Source: Montanilutibacter psychrotolerans (GTDB lineage: Bacteria; Pseudomonadota; Gammaproteobacteria; Xanthomonadales; Xanthomonadaceae). From it: a stretch of 64,000 nt of DNA. Location of the stretch: assembly GCF_003719825.1 (NCBI RefSeq), contig NZ_RIBS01000007.1, positions 110,525-174,524 of the forward strand, written 5' to 3'. The notes under the pieces were generated by a model that was given only the letters and a program-made list of their open reading frames with translations, was not told where the DNA came from and did not search any database. Both the position numbers and the translations under genes were made by a program. This document shows positions 46,960 to 57,886 of this stretch, piece by piece (positions within the stretch are counted from its first letter, which is position 1; each line of letters begins with the position of its first letter).

Positions 46960-48069
46960 TCACTGGTCTGCAAACGCCACCGCATGGATCGGTGGTAACC
47001 GCGCATTCAACGCCAGCCACCGATCGCCCTGGTCGTCGCTGGTCCACAACCCACCGGTCGTGGACCCGAACGCGAGCCGGTCGCCGCTGCCGTCGACGGC
47101 CAGGCCGTGGCGGTAGACGAGATCGTAGGCATCGTGTTGCGGCAGGCCGTTGCGCAGCACGTCGAAACTCGCGCCACCATCGCGCGTGCGGGCAACCACC
47201 AGCTGTCCGTCTACCGGGTAGCGACGCTCGTCCTTGATCGCCGGCACAAACCACGCCAGCTGCGGATCACGCGGATGCACCGCCACCGCGAAACCGAATA
47301 CCGACGGCTGGACGTTGCCCACTTCCTGCCAGTCGCCACCGCCGGCGACGCTGCGGAACACGCCGTTGTGATGCTGCACCCACAGCGCGTCGGGCACCTC
47401 CCGGCATTGCACGAGGCGATGCACGTCCTGGACGTTGGGATCGCGTCGCTGATCGTCGGGCATGTACTCGGCGAACATGCCGTCGGCGATCTGCCGCCAC
47501 GACTCGCCGGCATCGTCGCTGCGCCAGACGCCTGCGGTCGAGATCGCCACGCGCAGGCAACGCGGATCCCGCGGGTCGATGCAGATCGAATGGATACCCG
47601 GGAAATCGTAGCCGCCACCAAACCAGTCGCGCCGCGTCGGGTGCTCCCACAGCGCACGCACGATCTGCCAGCTGGCGCCGTGGTCGTCGGATCGGAACAG
47701 CCCGCCGGGGACCGTGCCGGCCCACAGTCGCCCGGGCTCGGACGCGCCACCGGCCTCCAGCGACCAGATCAGCTTCAAGGTAGCCGCCTGTGGTGGCTTG
47801 CCATCTCCCGTGCTGACCTCGTCGCCCTCGGCATAGGCTGGCACCGCGCATTCGTTCCAGGTGCGGCCCTGGTCGATCGATCGTTGCAGCTTGTTGCCGA
47901 AATGCCCCAGGTCGAGCACCGCGTACCAGCTGCCGTCGCGCGGATCGGCCAGCGACAGGGCGACGTTGTCGCCGAGAAAGGCCGTGCGCGCGATGCGCCA
48001 CGCACCATGGCCGTGCTCAAGCACGAACAGGCCCTTGCGGGTCGATACCACCAGCGACGGCTCGGACAT
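46960..48069 (-). CDS. BNR/YVTN beta-propeller protein (sialidase-like)
   Basis: A 369-aa cytosolic protein with repeated propeller blades. Asp-box-like units recur: RSIDQGRTWNE, RSDDHGASWQIV, RSDDAGESWRQI, ARTRDGGASFDVL and TSDDQGDRWLAL, each S/D-x-G-x-(T/S)-W. This is the exo-alpha-sialidase-like propeller found in many bacteria without sialidase activity. It lies 92 bases downstream of the MoaD/ThiS-like gene on the same strand, an association seen in other genomes. AGGAG precedes its ATG. Confidence 0.9.
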   Translation of the reverse strand: MSEPSLVVSTRKGLFVLEHGHGAWRIARTAFLGDNVALSLADPRDGSWYAVLDLGHFGNKLQRSIDQGRTWNECAVPAYAEGDEVSTGDGKPPQAATLKLIWSLEAGGASEPGRLWAGTVPGGLFRSDDHGASWQIVRALWEHPTRRDWFGGGYDFPGIHSICIDPRDPRCLRVAISTAGVWRSDDAGESWRQIADGMFAEYMPDDQRRDPNVQDVHRLVQCREVPDALWVQHHNGVFRSVAGGGDWQEVGNVQPSVFGFAVAVHPRDPQLAWFVPAIKDERRYPVDGQLVVARTRDGGASFDVLRNGLPQHDAYDLVYRHGLAVDGSGDRLAFGSTTGGLWTSDDQGDRWLALNARLPPIHAVAFADQ

Positions 48070-48161
48070 GGTCGGACTCCTGTGGCTTCCATCGATCGTG
48101 CGGTGACTGCTCGCGCTGGCTGCGTCGCCGCCGCTTGTGACGCCTCGATCGCCCGCGCGGG

Positions 48162-48455
48162 TCACCCGCCGGACAACGCCTGCATGACGTAGACCTCGGC
48201 GCGTTCGCCGAGCACCTGGGTGAGGTTGCGCTTGTCGCGGATCACATCGCCATCGACGAACACCGCCACGTGATGGCGCACTGCGCCGTGTTCGTCGACG
48301 ACATACCCGCGCAGGTTGGGATGCAGCGCGAACAAGCCCTCGAGCACGTCGCCGAGGTTTGCGCCCGCGATGTCGAGTTCGACCTCGCCCGTGGGCTGGC
48401 CCGCCGCCTGCGGCAACCAGCGCGACAACGCCGATGCGAGCACCACTCTGGCCAT
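48162..48455 (-). CDS. MoaD/ThiS-family small sulfur-carrier-like protein
   Basis: A 97-aa beta-grasp protein ending in the diglycine ALSGG that MoaD and ThiS need for adenylation and thiocarboxylation. Core: LVDVLEGLFALHPNLRGYVVDEHGAV-like helix and strands. No moaE, moeB or thiF is seen nearby, so partner enzymes must lie elsewhere. It precedes a beta-propeller gene. The start has GGAG. Confidence 0.88.
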   Translation of the reverse strand: MARVVLASALSRWLPQAAGQPTGEVELDIAGANLGDVLEGLFALHPNLRGYVVDEHGAVRHHVAVFVDGDVIRDKRNLTQVLGERAEVYVMQALSGG

Positions 48456-48633
48456 GCCGGCCTCCGTGCGGACACGGCGCTGAGGTTACGACGGCCGCTG
48501 CGGCGCAACAAACGGGCGCTCGCAACACCTTTGCTTTCGCGCCCGCCGCCGCAGCGTCAATCGAGATCACGCGGCGACCGCGGGGTCGCACGAAGATGGA
48601 CGCACGGTGGAGCCAGAACGGCCTCCGACGACC

Positions 48634-49323
48634 TCAGCCCTCGCCTTCGCCCAGGCGCGTCACCGCCACCAGCGGGATCTCCGCGCGCATCGTGTAGCCG
48701 AGCCGTTCGTACAGCGCCTTCGCGCGGACATTCTGGTGGGCCACGTGCAGGAACGGCACCCGTCCGCTGTCCAGGATATCGTTGGTCAACGCAGCCACCA
48801 GCCGCTGCGCATGGCCGCGCCCGGTGTAGTCGGGATGCGTGCAGACAGCGCTGATCTCCTGATGGCCATCAAAGCGCATGCGCTCGCCCGCCATTGCCGC
48901 CAGGGTGTCGCCGTCGTAGATGCCGAAATAGCGGCCCATCGTCACCGTGCGCGGACGGAAATAGAACGGATACACCAGCGCGGTCAGCGCCAGCATGTCG
49001 TCCACACGATCGGGAAGCAGTTCGACGATCGGCGGGCCGTCATTGACCGACAGCCGCGCGTCGCACGTCATCTGCGCGATCAGCACCTCCGGCTCGACGC
49101 TCCAGCCCGTGCCCAACGGCGGCGTCATTCCAACGAACAGCACCGACTCGCCCACCTCGACCAGCGACGCCAGTTCCTCGGCCGCCGCACTGTCCGCAAT
49201 GCCGACCGCGACGAACGGCGCGGTATCGGACGGGTAGCGCGCCGCGTTGCCGGCGCGTCGCGCCAGCGCGGCATGTCGGCTGATCAACGATTCCCATACC
49301 GGGTTGTCCAAAGCGTGGCTCAT
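48634..49323 (-). CDS. GNAT-family N-acetyltransferase
   Basis: A 229-aa protein whose C-terminal half is a GNAT fold: MGRYFGIYDGDTLAAMAG, HPDYTGRGHAQRL (acetyl-CoA loop) and VRAKALYERLGYTMRAEI. It resembles the FR47-like group. The N-terminal half is variable. Substrate unknown. The ATG at 49323 is preferred over 49344. Confidence 0.88.
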   Translation of the reverse strand: MSHALDNPVWESLISRHAALARRAGNAARYPSDTAPFVAVGIADSAAAEELASLVEVGESVLFVGMTPPLGTGWSVEPEVLIAQMTCDARLSVNDGPPIVELLPDRVDDMLALTALVYPFYFRPRTVTMGRYFGIYDGDTLAAMAGERMRFDGHQEISAVCTHPDYTGRGHAQRLVAALTNDILDSGRVPFLHVAHQNVRAKALYERLGYTMRAEIPLVAVTRLGEGEG

Positions 49324-49383
49324 TGCTCTATCGGTCGGTTCCAAGCGCAGACTTCATCGTAGCCCGGGCAGGCGCCGCGCGCC

Positions 49384-50296
49384 TCATCGCACAGGCCAGT
49401 GCCACGCGGGTGCGTCGAGCATGCCCTGGCCGGCGATCGATGTCTGGCTGAGATGTTTCTCGAGGTGGATCGTGTTGCAGTGCGCGTGCTGTTCGAGCGC
49501 AGCAATCTGCCGACGACATCGACCTGCGCGCCCGGAAACGCATCGACGACCGCCTCATGCAGTGCCTGCGGGTCGCCGATCTCGACGATGGTCTGCCAGG
49601 CCGCGGCCAGGTCGCGGCCGTCGTGGCTCAGCACCGGCGTGCGGGTGCCCAGCTGCGGCAGGCGCGCAGGTGCATCGGTGTCGGAGCGGAAGTGATCGTA
49701 GAAGCGCCAGCCGCGGATCGTCTCGCGCAGCATCAGCACTTCCGGCGCGCCCCGCGGATCGGCGATCTGGCCGAAGATGCTATCGAACGTGGCCAGGTGC
49801 TCGGAGACGACGCGCCAACTGCGGCCATCGCGCGCACGCACCATCGGTCCGCGGCGATCGATGAGCGCATTGCTCGACCGCAGAAACGGTCCACCCCAGA
49901 TCACCGCTTGATCTCCGGGTCCAGCGAAAACGCCGACGGGAGGCCGCGCGGCGGCGATGGCAGCCCCAGATCGATCGCATAGCCGAAGTCCTCGCCGGCG
50001 AACCCCAGGCGCAGCGATACCACCTCCTGGCGCGCGCCGCCTTCCACCGGAACCTCGCCACTGCGCATGCGCCGGGTGATGTTCTCCGGCCCCGCCCACA
50101 GCGTCGATTGCAGGCCGCCTTCGCGCGCCAGCGCGGGCACCACCCCGCCCTGCGCGGTCTCGGCCAGCAACCGCAGCGCGCGATAGAGGTTCGACTTGCC
50201 GCTGCCGTTTGCCCCGGTCACCAGGTTCAGCGATCCCATCGGCACGGCGAGGTCACGCAACGAGCGGTAGTTGGCGATCGCCAGGGTGGTGAGCAT
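49384..50296 (-). pseudogene. broken AAA (RecF/SMC-like) ATPase gene
   Basis: The start MLTTLAIANYRSL and Walker A (GANGSGKSN) are intact, and the frame is open to DPEIKR, where it hits a stop (about 49903-49905). In the next frame the family sequence continues (AVIWGGPFLRSSNALIDRR), so one base is missing. Later, at about 49503-49515, the sequence jumps from VDAFPGAQVDVVG to the C-terminal tail in a third frame (AALEQHAHCNTIHLEKHLSQ through WHWPVR and stop at 49384). The segment with the signature, Walker B and H-loop is missing. The gene is therefore decayed by a frameshift and an internal deletion. Intact relatives are ~370-400 aa. Confidence 0.8.
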
Positions 50297-50447
50297 CGGG
50301 ACGCGTGTGCGGTGCGAATCGGAGAGAGCGCCAGCGTAGCGGAGCGCTCCGTTCGCGTCACACCACAACGTCGATGATTTGCGTGCGCTGCGTGCGATCG
50401 ATGCGGTGCGCGTTGATGAGGTCCGATCGTCGTGCGGGCGGAAAGCA

Positions 50448-50474
50448 GAACGGCCCGGGGATGCCGGGCCGTTC
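50448..50474 (-). terminator. hairpin terminator of hutU
   Basis: GAACGGCCCGG-GGATG-CCGGGCCGTTC, an 11-bp stem just downstream of hutU. Confidence 0.75.
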
Positions 50475-50499
50475 GTGCTTCAAGCGTAGTACGCCGCGA

Positions 50500-52164
<1,665 letters not shown>

Positions 52165-52299
52165 GGGCGGCTACCTGGCACAGGACGGGGCGATGGGAAA
52201 TTATCGCGCTGCGGTTTTGCCTCCAGCCAGCGCGAACCGGTGGGTTACGGTCGATGGAGACGCGTTTGGTGGCGCGATTGCCCGCTATCGGGTCTCGGC

Positions 52300-52314
52300 G
52301 TATACGCTGTACAC
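52300..52314. promoter_or_regulatory. candidate TetR operator and leaderless -10
   Basis: GTATAC-GCT-GTACAC is an imperfect inverted repeat directly before the TetR ATG, and contains TACGCT at 6 nt from the ATG. Promoter and operator may overlap, as in autoregulated leaderless regulators. Confidence 0.35.
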
Positions 52315-52893
52315 ATGACCACCTCCACTGCCGACCGGATTCTGCGCGCTGCCCGGTCCCTGTTCGAGCGCGACGGCGCGGATGCGGTCAGCATGCGTCG
52401 GGTCGCCGAGGCGGTCGGGATCACGCCGATGGCGATCTATCGCCATTTCCAGAATCGCGAGGCCCTGCTGCGCCGCATCAGCGACGACAGCTTCCACGAG
52501 ATCGCCCACCACTGGTCCGCCCGCAGCCAGGGACAGGACGTAATCGCGCGGCTGATGGCCGTGAACCGCATCTACCTGGACTACGCGCTGGCGCACCCGC
52601 ACCTGTTCGACCACGCGTTCTCCAGCAAACGAAATGAGGCACGCCGGTTCCCCGAGGATTTCCGCGACCGTCGCTCGCTGACGCTCAACGTGGTGGCCGA
52701 TGCGGTCGCCGACGCGATGGACGCAGGCGCGCTGCGCCGCGATGACGTCTGGGACGTGGCGATGACACTGTGGGCCCACACGCACGGCTTGATCTCGCTG
52801 TACCGCGCCGGCCGTTTCAGCTACGACGAGGCGGCGTTCCGCACGTTCTACGACGCGTCGCTGGGACGGCTGCTGGACGGACTGCGCTGCTGA
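52315..52893 (+). CDS. TetR/AcrR family regulator
   Basis: A 192-aa regulator with the HTH MTTSTADRILRAARSLFERDGADAVSMRRVAEAVGITPMAIYRHFQNREALL and a helical ligand-binding domain. Divergent from hutU, with a 150-bp shared region, so it may control hutU, itself, or both; this is inference. A long in-frame extension upstream runs antisense to hutU and is not coding. Confidence 0.93.
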   Translation: MTTSTADRILRAARSLFERDGADAVSMRRVAEAVGITPMAIYRHFQNREALLRRISDDSFHEIAHHWSARSQGQDVIARLMAVNRIYLDYALAHPHLFDHAFSSKRNEARRFPEDFRDRRSLTLNVVADAVADAMDAGALRRDDVWDVAMTLWAHTHGLISLYRAGRFSYDEAAFRTFYDASLGRLLDGLRC

Positions 52894-53052
52894 CGTCGCG
52901 CGCGACGGCGCGTGGATTCGCATCGCCGCCAAGGCGCGCACTTGCATGCTGCGATGCGATTTCCGCCCTGGTTCGATTCGGTCCGCCAGAACGGCCGACG
53001 CCCGGCACGAGGCCGGGCGTCGGTTGTGCGAAACAGCGCGCGGGTGGTGGCG

Positions 53053-53421
53053 TCAGTGGATCGCCGGATCCAGCACGCGCAATGCGTCGGCGATATCGGT
53101 GCGTCCGGTGCGGTCGATGTCCTCTCTCGTGTACACGCGGCCGTTCATCGGCGCGCAACCGCGCTTGCCCTTCTTCTGCTCGCGCTGGATGAGGCGCGAA
53201 CCGGTGTGACGCAGGCAGTTGCGATCGACTTCTGGCTTGGCAGTCGCATCGCCTTCGCCGGTGGTGCTGGCGTCGGCAACGGGTGCTTCGTTCGCGGCCT
53301 GAGCAGCGAGCTCCGGCTCGGCGGGAGGTGCCGTCTGCGCAGCAAGCGGGCCGGCTGCGAGCAGCAGACCCAGCAGGATTGCGCCATGCAGACGCAGGCG
53401 CTGGAAAGGCTTGGTAGTCAT
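53053..53421 (-). CDS. small exported protein with TonB-plug-like C-terminus
   Basis: A 122-aa protein with a signal peptide (AILLGLLLAAGPLAAQ), a Pro/Ala/Glu linker, the charged stretch NCLRHTGSRLIQREQKKGKRGC, and a C-terminus (GRVYTREDIDRTGRTDIADALRVLDPAIH) that resembles the first plug segment of TonB-dependent receptors, where it reads 'itreeie.tg..dvaeaLr.ldP'. It has no barrel. Small proteins of this type occur in Xanthomonadaceae. Function unknown. Confidence 0.72.
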   Translation of the reverse strand: MTTKPFQRLRLHGAILLGLLLAAGPLAAQTAPPAEPELAAQAANEAPVADASTTGEGDATAKPEVDRNCLRHTGSRLIQREQKKGKRGCAPMNGRVYTREDIDRTGRTDIADALRVLDPAIH

Positions 53422-53518
53422 GGCTTCACCTGATGGCGCGGCGGGCACGGCCGCAGCTTCACCATACGCCCAGGCGCTGGGCCGGGCATCACGGGCCGCG
53501 CCCCCATTCATGTCAACG

Positions 53519-54160
53519 TCAGCCAGACGGGCAGGTCTCGCGACGGCCGGCGTGAAACGCGGCGACGTCGGCTTCGCTGGCCCGTACTTGCTCCACGCCA
53601 TCGTCGAACAACACGCGCCAAACGCCGTCGGCGTCGTGCACCCAGACCGAATGGAATGCACCGATCGCGTAACGCGGGTCGGCGCCTTCGGTGAGATCCT
53701 CGTACAGCGACGGGCCGCTCGACCACGCGATCTCGCCCACCGCGCCGGCGTTGCCCGCGATCGTGACCCGGGTCGGGTACCACGACAACTTCCCGCGCTT
53801 GCCTTCGACGATGCGCGCCCAGCGCTTGGCAACCGCGTCACGCCCTCGGGTCGGCTCGGGCTGACTGGCACCGAACGTTGCGTCCGCATGCAAATGCTCG
53901 GCAAAGGCCGTCGCGTCGTTCTCGGCGACCGAGCGGGCAAAGCCGAGCTCACGCGTCCAGACCGCGCATTCGTCCGCGCTGAGCACCACCTGCGGCGCGG
54001 GCGGTGGCGCCTCTGCCGCAAGCGCTGCCGACAGCGACATCGCCAGAGCACTGCCGATGAGCACACGCAAGGCCGGCCGCCCGGCCGGCGAGCGGGCCTG
54101 CGGGGATCGAGCATGCGGAGAGTGGGTTTGGACGGGCGCGGCATTCGCATGGTTCGGCAT
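53519..54160 (-). CDS. exported NTF2-like (DUF4440) protein
   Basis: A 213-aa protein with an unusually long N-terminal leader before its signal-like hydrophobic segment (RVLIGSALAMSLSAALAAE). The mature domain is a SnoaL/NTF2-like fold: ELGFARSVAENDATAFAEHLHADATF, GRDAVAKRWARI, and VWRVLFDDG at the end. Possibly a small ligand-binding or isomerase protein. The start could lie nearer to the hydrophobic segment. Confidence 0.82.
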   Translation of the reverse strand: MPNHANAAPVQTHSPHARSPQARSPAGRPALRVLIGSALAMSLSAALAAEAPPPAPQVVLSADECAVWTRELGFARSVAENDATAFAEHLHADATFGASQPEPTRGRDAVAKRWARIVEGKRGKLSWYPTRVTIAGNAGAVGEIAWSSGPSLYEDLTEGADPRYAIGAFHSVWVHDADGVWRVLFDDGVEQVRASEADVAAFHAGRRETCPSG

Positions 54161-54255
54161 GGCGCTTGCTCCCTGGGGGCACGCAGCACTATCGACCGCG
54201 GCGCGGCGCATCGCCAGCGACAAAAGTCATGCGCGGAACCGACACCATCGCTGGC

Positions 54256-54261
54256 TATCAT
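54256..54261 (+). promoter_or_regulatory. -10-like hexamer, likely leaderless start
   Basis: TATCAT, 7 nt before the ATG of the phosphodiesterase gene. Confidence 0.35.
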
Positions 54262-54268
54262 TCGCCCG

Positions 54269-55549
54269 ATGCCGACACGCCACACTTTCCTGCACGCCTT
54301 GCTCGCAACCGCACTGCTGTTTGCCGCGACCGCCTGCCACCATCTGCCCCGCCCGCCGGACACCCGCAGCACCGGCGAACCGTCGACCGCGCAGCCGCCC
54401 ACGCTGGTGCTGCTGTCGCTCGACGGCTTCCGCGCCGACTACCTGCAGCGCGGCGTCAGCCCCAACCTGCAGCGGCTCGCCGACGAAGGCGTGCGCGCGC
54501 AATGGATGACGCCGTCGTATCCGGCGCTGACGTTTCCGAACCACTACTCCCTGGTGACCGGCTTACGGCCGGACCACCACGGCGTGGTGCACAACACGAT
54601 GCGCGACGAGGCGCTCGGCAGGTTTCGCGTGGCCGACACACAGGCCAAGTCCGATGGCCGTTGGTGGGGTGGCACGCCGATCTGGGTCGGCGCGGAGTCC
54701 GTCGGATTGCCCAGCGCGGTGATCTTCTGGCCCGGCGGCGAGGCGGCGATCAACGGCGTGCGACCGACCCGATGGCTGCCATGGGACGACACGATTCCGC
54801 CCGCCGCGCGTGTCGACCTCGCACTGCAATGGCTCGACGCGCCAGCACCGACGCGGCCGCGACTGGTCGCGCTGTACTTCGAAACCCTCGACCGTGCGGG
54901 CCACGACCACGGCCCGGATTCGCCCGAGGTCGATGCCGCCATCGCCGAACTCGACGCTGCGATCGGCCGCCTGCGCGCGGGTCTGGCCGCGCGCGGCCTG
55001 CTCGAGCACACGAACCTGGTGGTGGTGTCCGACCATGGCATGGCAACGGTGCGAAACGCGATCGAGACCGAGGGCATGGTCGATGCCGCGGATGCCGCGC
55101 TGGTGTCGGACGGGCAATCGATTGGCTTCGCGCCGTTGCCCGGGCGCGCCGCAGCGGCCGAGAGCCGCCTGCTTGGACGGCACGAGCATTACGAATGCTG
55201 GCGCAAGCAGGACCTTCCGCCGCGCTGGCAGTACGGAACACACGACCGCGTCCCGCCCATCGTCTGCCAGATGGACGAAGGCTGGGACGCGGTGCCACGC
55301 CAGAAGCTGCAACAACGCACACCGCGCGCAGTCACTGGATCGCACGGTTTCGATCCGGCGTCACCGAGGATGCGCGCCCTGTTCGTCGCGCGTGGCCCGT
55401 CAATCCGACGCGGCGCGGTGCTGCCTCCGATCGACAATGTCGACGTGTATCCATTGCTCGCGCGCCTGCTGGGCATCGACCCGTCGCCGAACGATGGCGA
55501 TGCGGCCGCGTTGCTTCCGGCGCTGCGGGAAGCTGCCGCCGAGCATTGA
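54269..55549 (+). CDS. NPP-family phosphodiesterase (alkaline phosphatase superfamily)
   Basis: A 426-aa exported lipoprotein (lipobox FAATAC, Cys about residue 23). The catalytic domain has LSLDGFRADYL (metal-binding Asp), the nucleophile Thr in PSYPALTFPNHYSLVTG, ETLDRAGHDHGP and VVSDHGMA (metal ligands), and GSHGFDPASPRM near the end. This is the nucleotide pyrophosphatase/phosphodiesterase family, acting on phosphodiester or pyrophosphate bonds in the periplasm. Good match to the family over the whole length. Confidence 0.94.
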   Translation: MPTRHTFLHALLATALLFAATACHHLPRPPDTRSTGEPSTAQPPTLVLLSLDGFRADYLQRGVSPNLQRLADEGVRAQWMTPSYPALTFPNHYSLVTGLRPDHHGVVHNTMRDEALGRFRVADTQAKSDGRWWGGTPIWVGAESVGLPSAVIFWPGGEAAINGVRPTRWLPWDDTIPPAARVDLALQWLDAPAPTRPRLVALYFETLDRAGHDHGPDSPEVDAAIAELDAAIGRLRAGLAARGLLEHTNLVVVSDHGMATVRNAIETEGMVDAADAALVSDGQSIGFAPLPGRAAAAESRLLGRHEHYECWRKQDLPPRWQYGTHDRVPPIVCQMDEGWDAVPRQKLQQRTPRAVTGSHGFDPASPRMRALFVARGPSIRRGAVLPPIDNVDVYPLLARLLGIDPSPNDGDAAALLPALREAAAEH

Positions 55550-55627
55550 GCGCCGCGTCGGAACGGCCTCCCACAAGGGCGCCGCATTGATGTCCGAATT
55601 CGGCGAGTCCGACCTTCGCCGCGGTGC

Positions 55628-55633
55628 TAGCCT
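55628..55633 (+). promoter_or_regulatory. -10-like hexamer, likely leaderless start
   Basis: TAGCCT followed by 6 nt and the ATG of the alkA-like gene. Confidence 0.35.
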
Positions 55634-55639
55634 GCGGCC

Positions 55640-57145
55640 ATGAACACGCCAGACGCCGCCAGCACCCATCCCGATATCCAGGTCTGCGAACAGGCACGGC
55701 TGAGCCGCGACGCGCGCTTCGACGGGCTGTTCTTCACCGCCGTCACCAGCACCGGCATCTATTGCCGGCCGGTGTGCCCAGCACCCGCGCCGAAGCCCAA
55801 GAACATCGTCTATTACCCGAACGCGGCCGCGGCCGAGGTCGCCGGCTTCCGCCCCTGCCTGCGCTGCCGACCGGAGCTCGCGCCCGGCGACGGCACGTGG
55901 CGACGCGGCGATGCCGTGGTGGCACGCGCGCTGAAACTCATCGATGCCGGTGCGCTGGCCGAGCAGCCGCTGGCGGCACTGGCCGAGCGCGTGGGCGTTG
56001 GCGAACGGCAGCTGCGGCGATTGTTCGTCGAGCGCCTGGGCGCAGCGCCACTGGGAGTGCACGGCACGCGTCGGCTGCTGTTCGCCAAGCAGTTGCTGAC
56101 CGAAACCGCGCTGCCGATCACCGAAGTCGCGCATGCGGCAGGATTCGGCAGCCTGCGCCGCTTCAACACCACGTTCCGCGAGGCGTACCGGATGGCACCG
56201 CGCGACCTGCGCAAACGCCCGCGCGTGGACGACGCGCAGGTGCTGGCGCTGCGCCTGGGGTACCGGCCCCCCTACGATTTCGATTCGATGCTGGCCTTCC
56301 TGCGCGGCCGTGCCTTGCCGGGCGTGGAAGTGGTCGATGCGTGTTCTTACGCCCGCGTGATCGGGCCGGACGCACGGCACCCGCAGGCCGCGCCGGGTTG
56401 GTTGCGCGTCAGTGCCTGGGGCACGGGAGACGCGGCGCTGAAGCTCGAACTGCACGGGGTCGCGGCGTCGCGGCTGCTGGAGATCGTCAACCGCGTTCGG
56501 CGCATGTTCGACCTGGACGCCGACCCGCAGGCCATTGCAGCAGGCTTCGCCGGCGACCGGCAATTGTCCGCGCTGGTGGCCGCACGCCCGGGCCTGCGCC
56601 TGCCCAGCGGTTGGGACGGCTTCGAGATCGCGGTTCGCGCCATCCTCGGGCAGCAGGTCAGCGTGGCGGCCGCACGCACGCTGGCGACCCGCACCGCGCA
56701 ACGCTTTGGCGAGACACTGCCGACCCCGTTCGCGCCCGGACTCGAGCACCTGTTCCCGACGCCAGCGGCGCTGGCCGATGCCGACCTCACCACGATTGGC
56801 CTGACCCGGGCACGCGCCGACACGGTTCGGACGGTGGCGCGGGCATTGCTCGATGGCACCGTCGATTTCGCCCCGGAGCGCACGCTCGACGACTTCGCCG
56901 CACGCTGGGTCGCCTTGCCCGGGATCGGCCCCTGGACGGCGCAGTACATTGCCCTGCGTGCGCTCGGCCATCCCGATGCGTTCCCGGCCGAGGACCTGGT
57001 GCTGCAGCGCGCTGCCGCCGAAGACGGCGGCCGACTGACGGCCAAGGCATTGCGCGAACGCGCCCAGGCCTGGCGTCCGTGGCGTGGGTACGCCGTGATC
57101 CACCTGTGGCGCGACTCCATGCCCTTGCCGAAGGCGGCGACATGA
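55640..57145 (+). CDS. bifunctional Ada-type regulator / DNA-3-methyladenine glycosylase II
   Basis: A 501-aa protein with three parts: the Ada zinc domain (about residues 10-80; YCRPVC and CLRC, the Cys set that repairs methyl phosphotriesters), an AraC-type HTH (about 90-190; [45 protein letters not shown]), and AlkA (about 205-495) with the HhH-GPD motif [18 protein letters not shown] and the catalytic Asp following. It senses alkylation damage, and its glycosylase part excises alkylated bases. The ogt gene follows after 58 bases. Confidence 0.95.
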   Translation: MNTPDAASTHPDIQVCEQARLSRDARFDGLFFTAVTSTGIYCRPVCPAPAPKPKNIVYYPNAAAAEVAGFRPCLRCRPELAPGDGTWRRGDAVVARALKLIDAGALAEQPLAALAERVGVGERQLRRLFVERLGAAPLGVHGTRRLLFAKQLLTETALPITEVAHAAGFGSLRRFNTTFREAYRMAPRDLRKRPRVDDAQVLALRLGYRPPYDFDSMLAFLRGRALPGVEVVDACSYARVIGPDARHPQAAPGWLRVSAWGTGDAALKLELHGVAASRLLEIVNRVRRMFDLDADPQAIAAGFAGDRQLSALVAARPGLRLPSGWDGFEIAVRAILGQQVSVAAARTLATRTAQRFGETLPTPFAPGLEHLFPTPAALADADLTTIGLTRARADTVRTVARALLDGTVDFAPERTLDDFAARWVALPGIGPWTAQYIALRALGHPDAFPAEDLVLQRAAAEDGGRLTAKALRERAQAWRPWRGYAVIHLWRDSMPLPKAAT

Positions 57146-57203
57146 GTCGCCACCCTCCCCACAAGTGCGCCTTGCGCCGCGTGCGCCCCAGCGGAGACGA
57201 TCG

Positions 57204-57701
57204 ATGATCCACACCCACATCGCCAGCCCGGTCGGGCCATTGCTGCTGGCCGCCAGCGACGACGGCCTGCACCTGATCGAGTTCACTTCGCCGCGCCACC
57301 CCTATCCCCGCGGTGCCGACTGGCGCCACGGCGATCACGAAGTACTGCAACGCGCGCGCGAACAACTCGACGAGTACTTCAATGAAGGCAGGCGCGTTTT
57401 CGACCTGCCGCTGGCGCCGCGCGGCACGCCGTTCCAGCGGGAGGTCTGGCGCACGTTGACCACGATTGCGTACGGCGAAACGCTGAGCTACGCGCAGTTG
57501 GCGTCACGTGTCGGACGGCCCAGTGCAATGCGTGCGGTCGGTGCCGCCAACGGGCGCAACCCGCTACCGATCGTGCTGCCCTGCCATCGCGTGATCGGCG
57601 CCGACGGCAGCCTGACCGGGTTTGGCGGCGGTCTGCCGACCAAGCGCTTCCTGCTGGAGCTGGAAGGGGCGTTGGCTGTCGATCTGTTCGGCGCGGCGTG
57701 A
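57204..57701 (+). CDS. ogt: methylated-DNA--protein-cysteine methyltransferase (Ogt)
   Basis: A 165-aa protein with the active-site motif PCHRV (C127), and the helix-turn-helix around [46 protein letters not shown]. It removes O6-alkyl groups from guanine by irreversible transfer to C127. The start at 57204 avoids an Arg-rich leader from 57165. It is probably co-transcribed with the Ada/AlkA gene as an alkylation-response unit. Confidence 0.95.
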   Translation: MIHTHIASPVGPLLLAASDDGLHLIEFTSPRHPYPRGADWRHGDHEVLQRAREQLDEYFNEGRRVFDLPLAPRGTPFQREVWRTLTTIAYGETLSYAQLASRVGRPSAMRAVGAANGRNPLPIVLPCHRVIGADGSLTGFGGGLPTKRFLLELEGALAVDLFGAA

Positions 57702-57886
57702 GGTAACGGACTTCCGCGCTCGGCCAGATCAAACGCGCAGCGCACACCCGGTCAACGCCGCCCACCCGCCTGCACGGTGCGGGCGACGACAGCGCGCTGC
57801 CACCCGCACGATCGCAGGAGCCCTGCCGGACAGTTGCCGCTGACCCTGGCGACAGCGCGCGTTGCGACAGCGCGTTACGCCATCGC

